Assembly (NCBI GenBank): GCA_018400255.1
Contig: JAGYMO010000271.1
Coordinates: 1-5,790, forward strand
Source of the DNA: Deltaproteobacteria bacterium
GTDB lineage: Bacteria > Desulfobacterota > DSM-4660 > Desulfatiglandales > B25-G16
Reading direction: 5' to 3'
Length of the DNA: 5,790 bases
Shown: positions 5,777-5,790 of the stretch, piece by piece
How positions within the stretch are numbered: the stretch's first letter is position 1
Layout: every line of letters starts with the position of its first letter
Notes under the pieces: generated by a model
The model's database searches: none
Seen by the model: the letters and a program-made list of their open reading frames with translations, nothing else
What the model was told of the DNA's origin: nothing
Position numbers and translations under genes: made by a program

Positions 5777-5790
5777 GGGTTAACGAACAA
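5755..5790 (+). CDS. infC: Translation initiation factor IF-3, N-terminal start only (cut by window end)
   Basis: Twelve codons are visible, in a different frame from thrS and overlapping its last 22 nt. Starting at ATT 5755 they read M(ATT)-S-K-K-P-L-V-R-V-N-E-Q. The RVNEQ stretch is the typical opening of IF3 just before the conserved basic N-terminal domain. IF3 binds the 30S ribosomal subunit and rejects initiation at non-standard codons. infC is well known to start with AUU in E. coli and many other bacteria, which lets IF3 repress its own translation; this codon suggests the same control here. AGGAGG five bases upstream supports the start, and no ATG or GTG start with a comparable site is visible (GTA at 5773 is not a start). 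The thrS-infC order is also conserved. The rest of the gene lies outside the window, so identity rests on these few residues, the start codon and the neighbour. Confidence 0.85.
   Translation, partial: MSKKPLVRVNEQ

Overview
The window reads as an ordinary stretch of a bacterial chromosome. It is moderately AT-rich (about 40% GC by eye, not counted). All genes are on the + strand: an acyl-CoA carboxyltransferase of the methylmalonyl-CoA decarboxylase alpha type, the two subunits of a class I [4Fe-4S] fumarase encoded separately, threonyl-tRNA synthetase (thrS), and the first 12 codons of translation initiation factor IF3 (infC). The infC start was not obvious: it begins at an ATT codon inside the end of thrS.

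Layout. Positions 1-259 carry no convincing gene. They hold a roughly 133-bp element with matching inverted ends, then a short leader ending in a strong Shine-Dalgarno. The carboxyltransferase is at 260-1813, fumarase alpha at 1941-2783 and fumarase beta at 2997-3554. The two fumarase genes are split by a 213-nt gap that contains a good sigma-70-like promoter and a hairpin starting about where transcription would start. A 275-nt gap precedes thrS (3830-5776). It contains a 12-bp perfect hairpin 10 nt before the Shine-Dalgarno and a competing upstream hairpin, an attenuator-like arrangement. infC starts at 5755 and runs off the window.

How the genes work together. The carboxyltransferase and fumarase fit the methylmalonyl-CoA (succinate-propionate) route, where C4 dicarboxylates and propionyl-CoA are interconverted. 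Syntrophic propionate oxidisers such as Pelotomaculum keep fumarase alpha/beta genes with methylmalonyl-CoA genes. That link is an inference here, because no mutase, epimerase, biotin carrier or membrane decarboxylase subunit is in view. thrS-infC is the conserved translation pair found in many bacteria.

Organism. The oxygen-sensitive class I fumarase and the MmdA-type enzyme suggest an anaerobe. The fairly long intergenic gaps and strong Shine-Dalgarno sites would suit a deltaproteobacterium, an anammox-type planctomycete or a similar lineage. The sequence alone does not settle this. I see no phage, CRISPR, toxin-antitoxin or defence genes and no evidence of a wholly new system. The most interesting signals are the thrS leader, the ATT start of infC, and the inverted-repeat element at the left edge.
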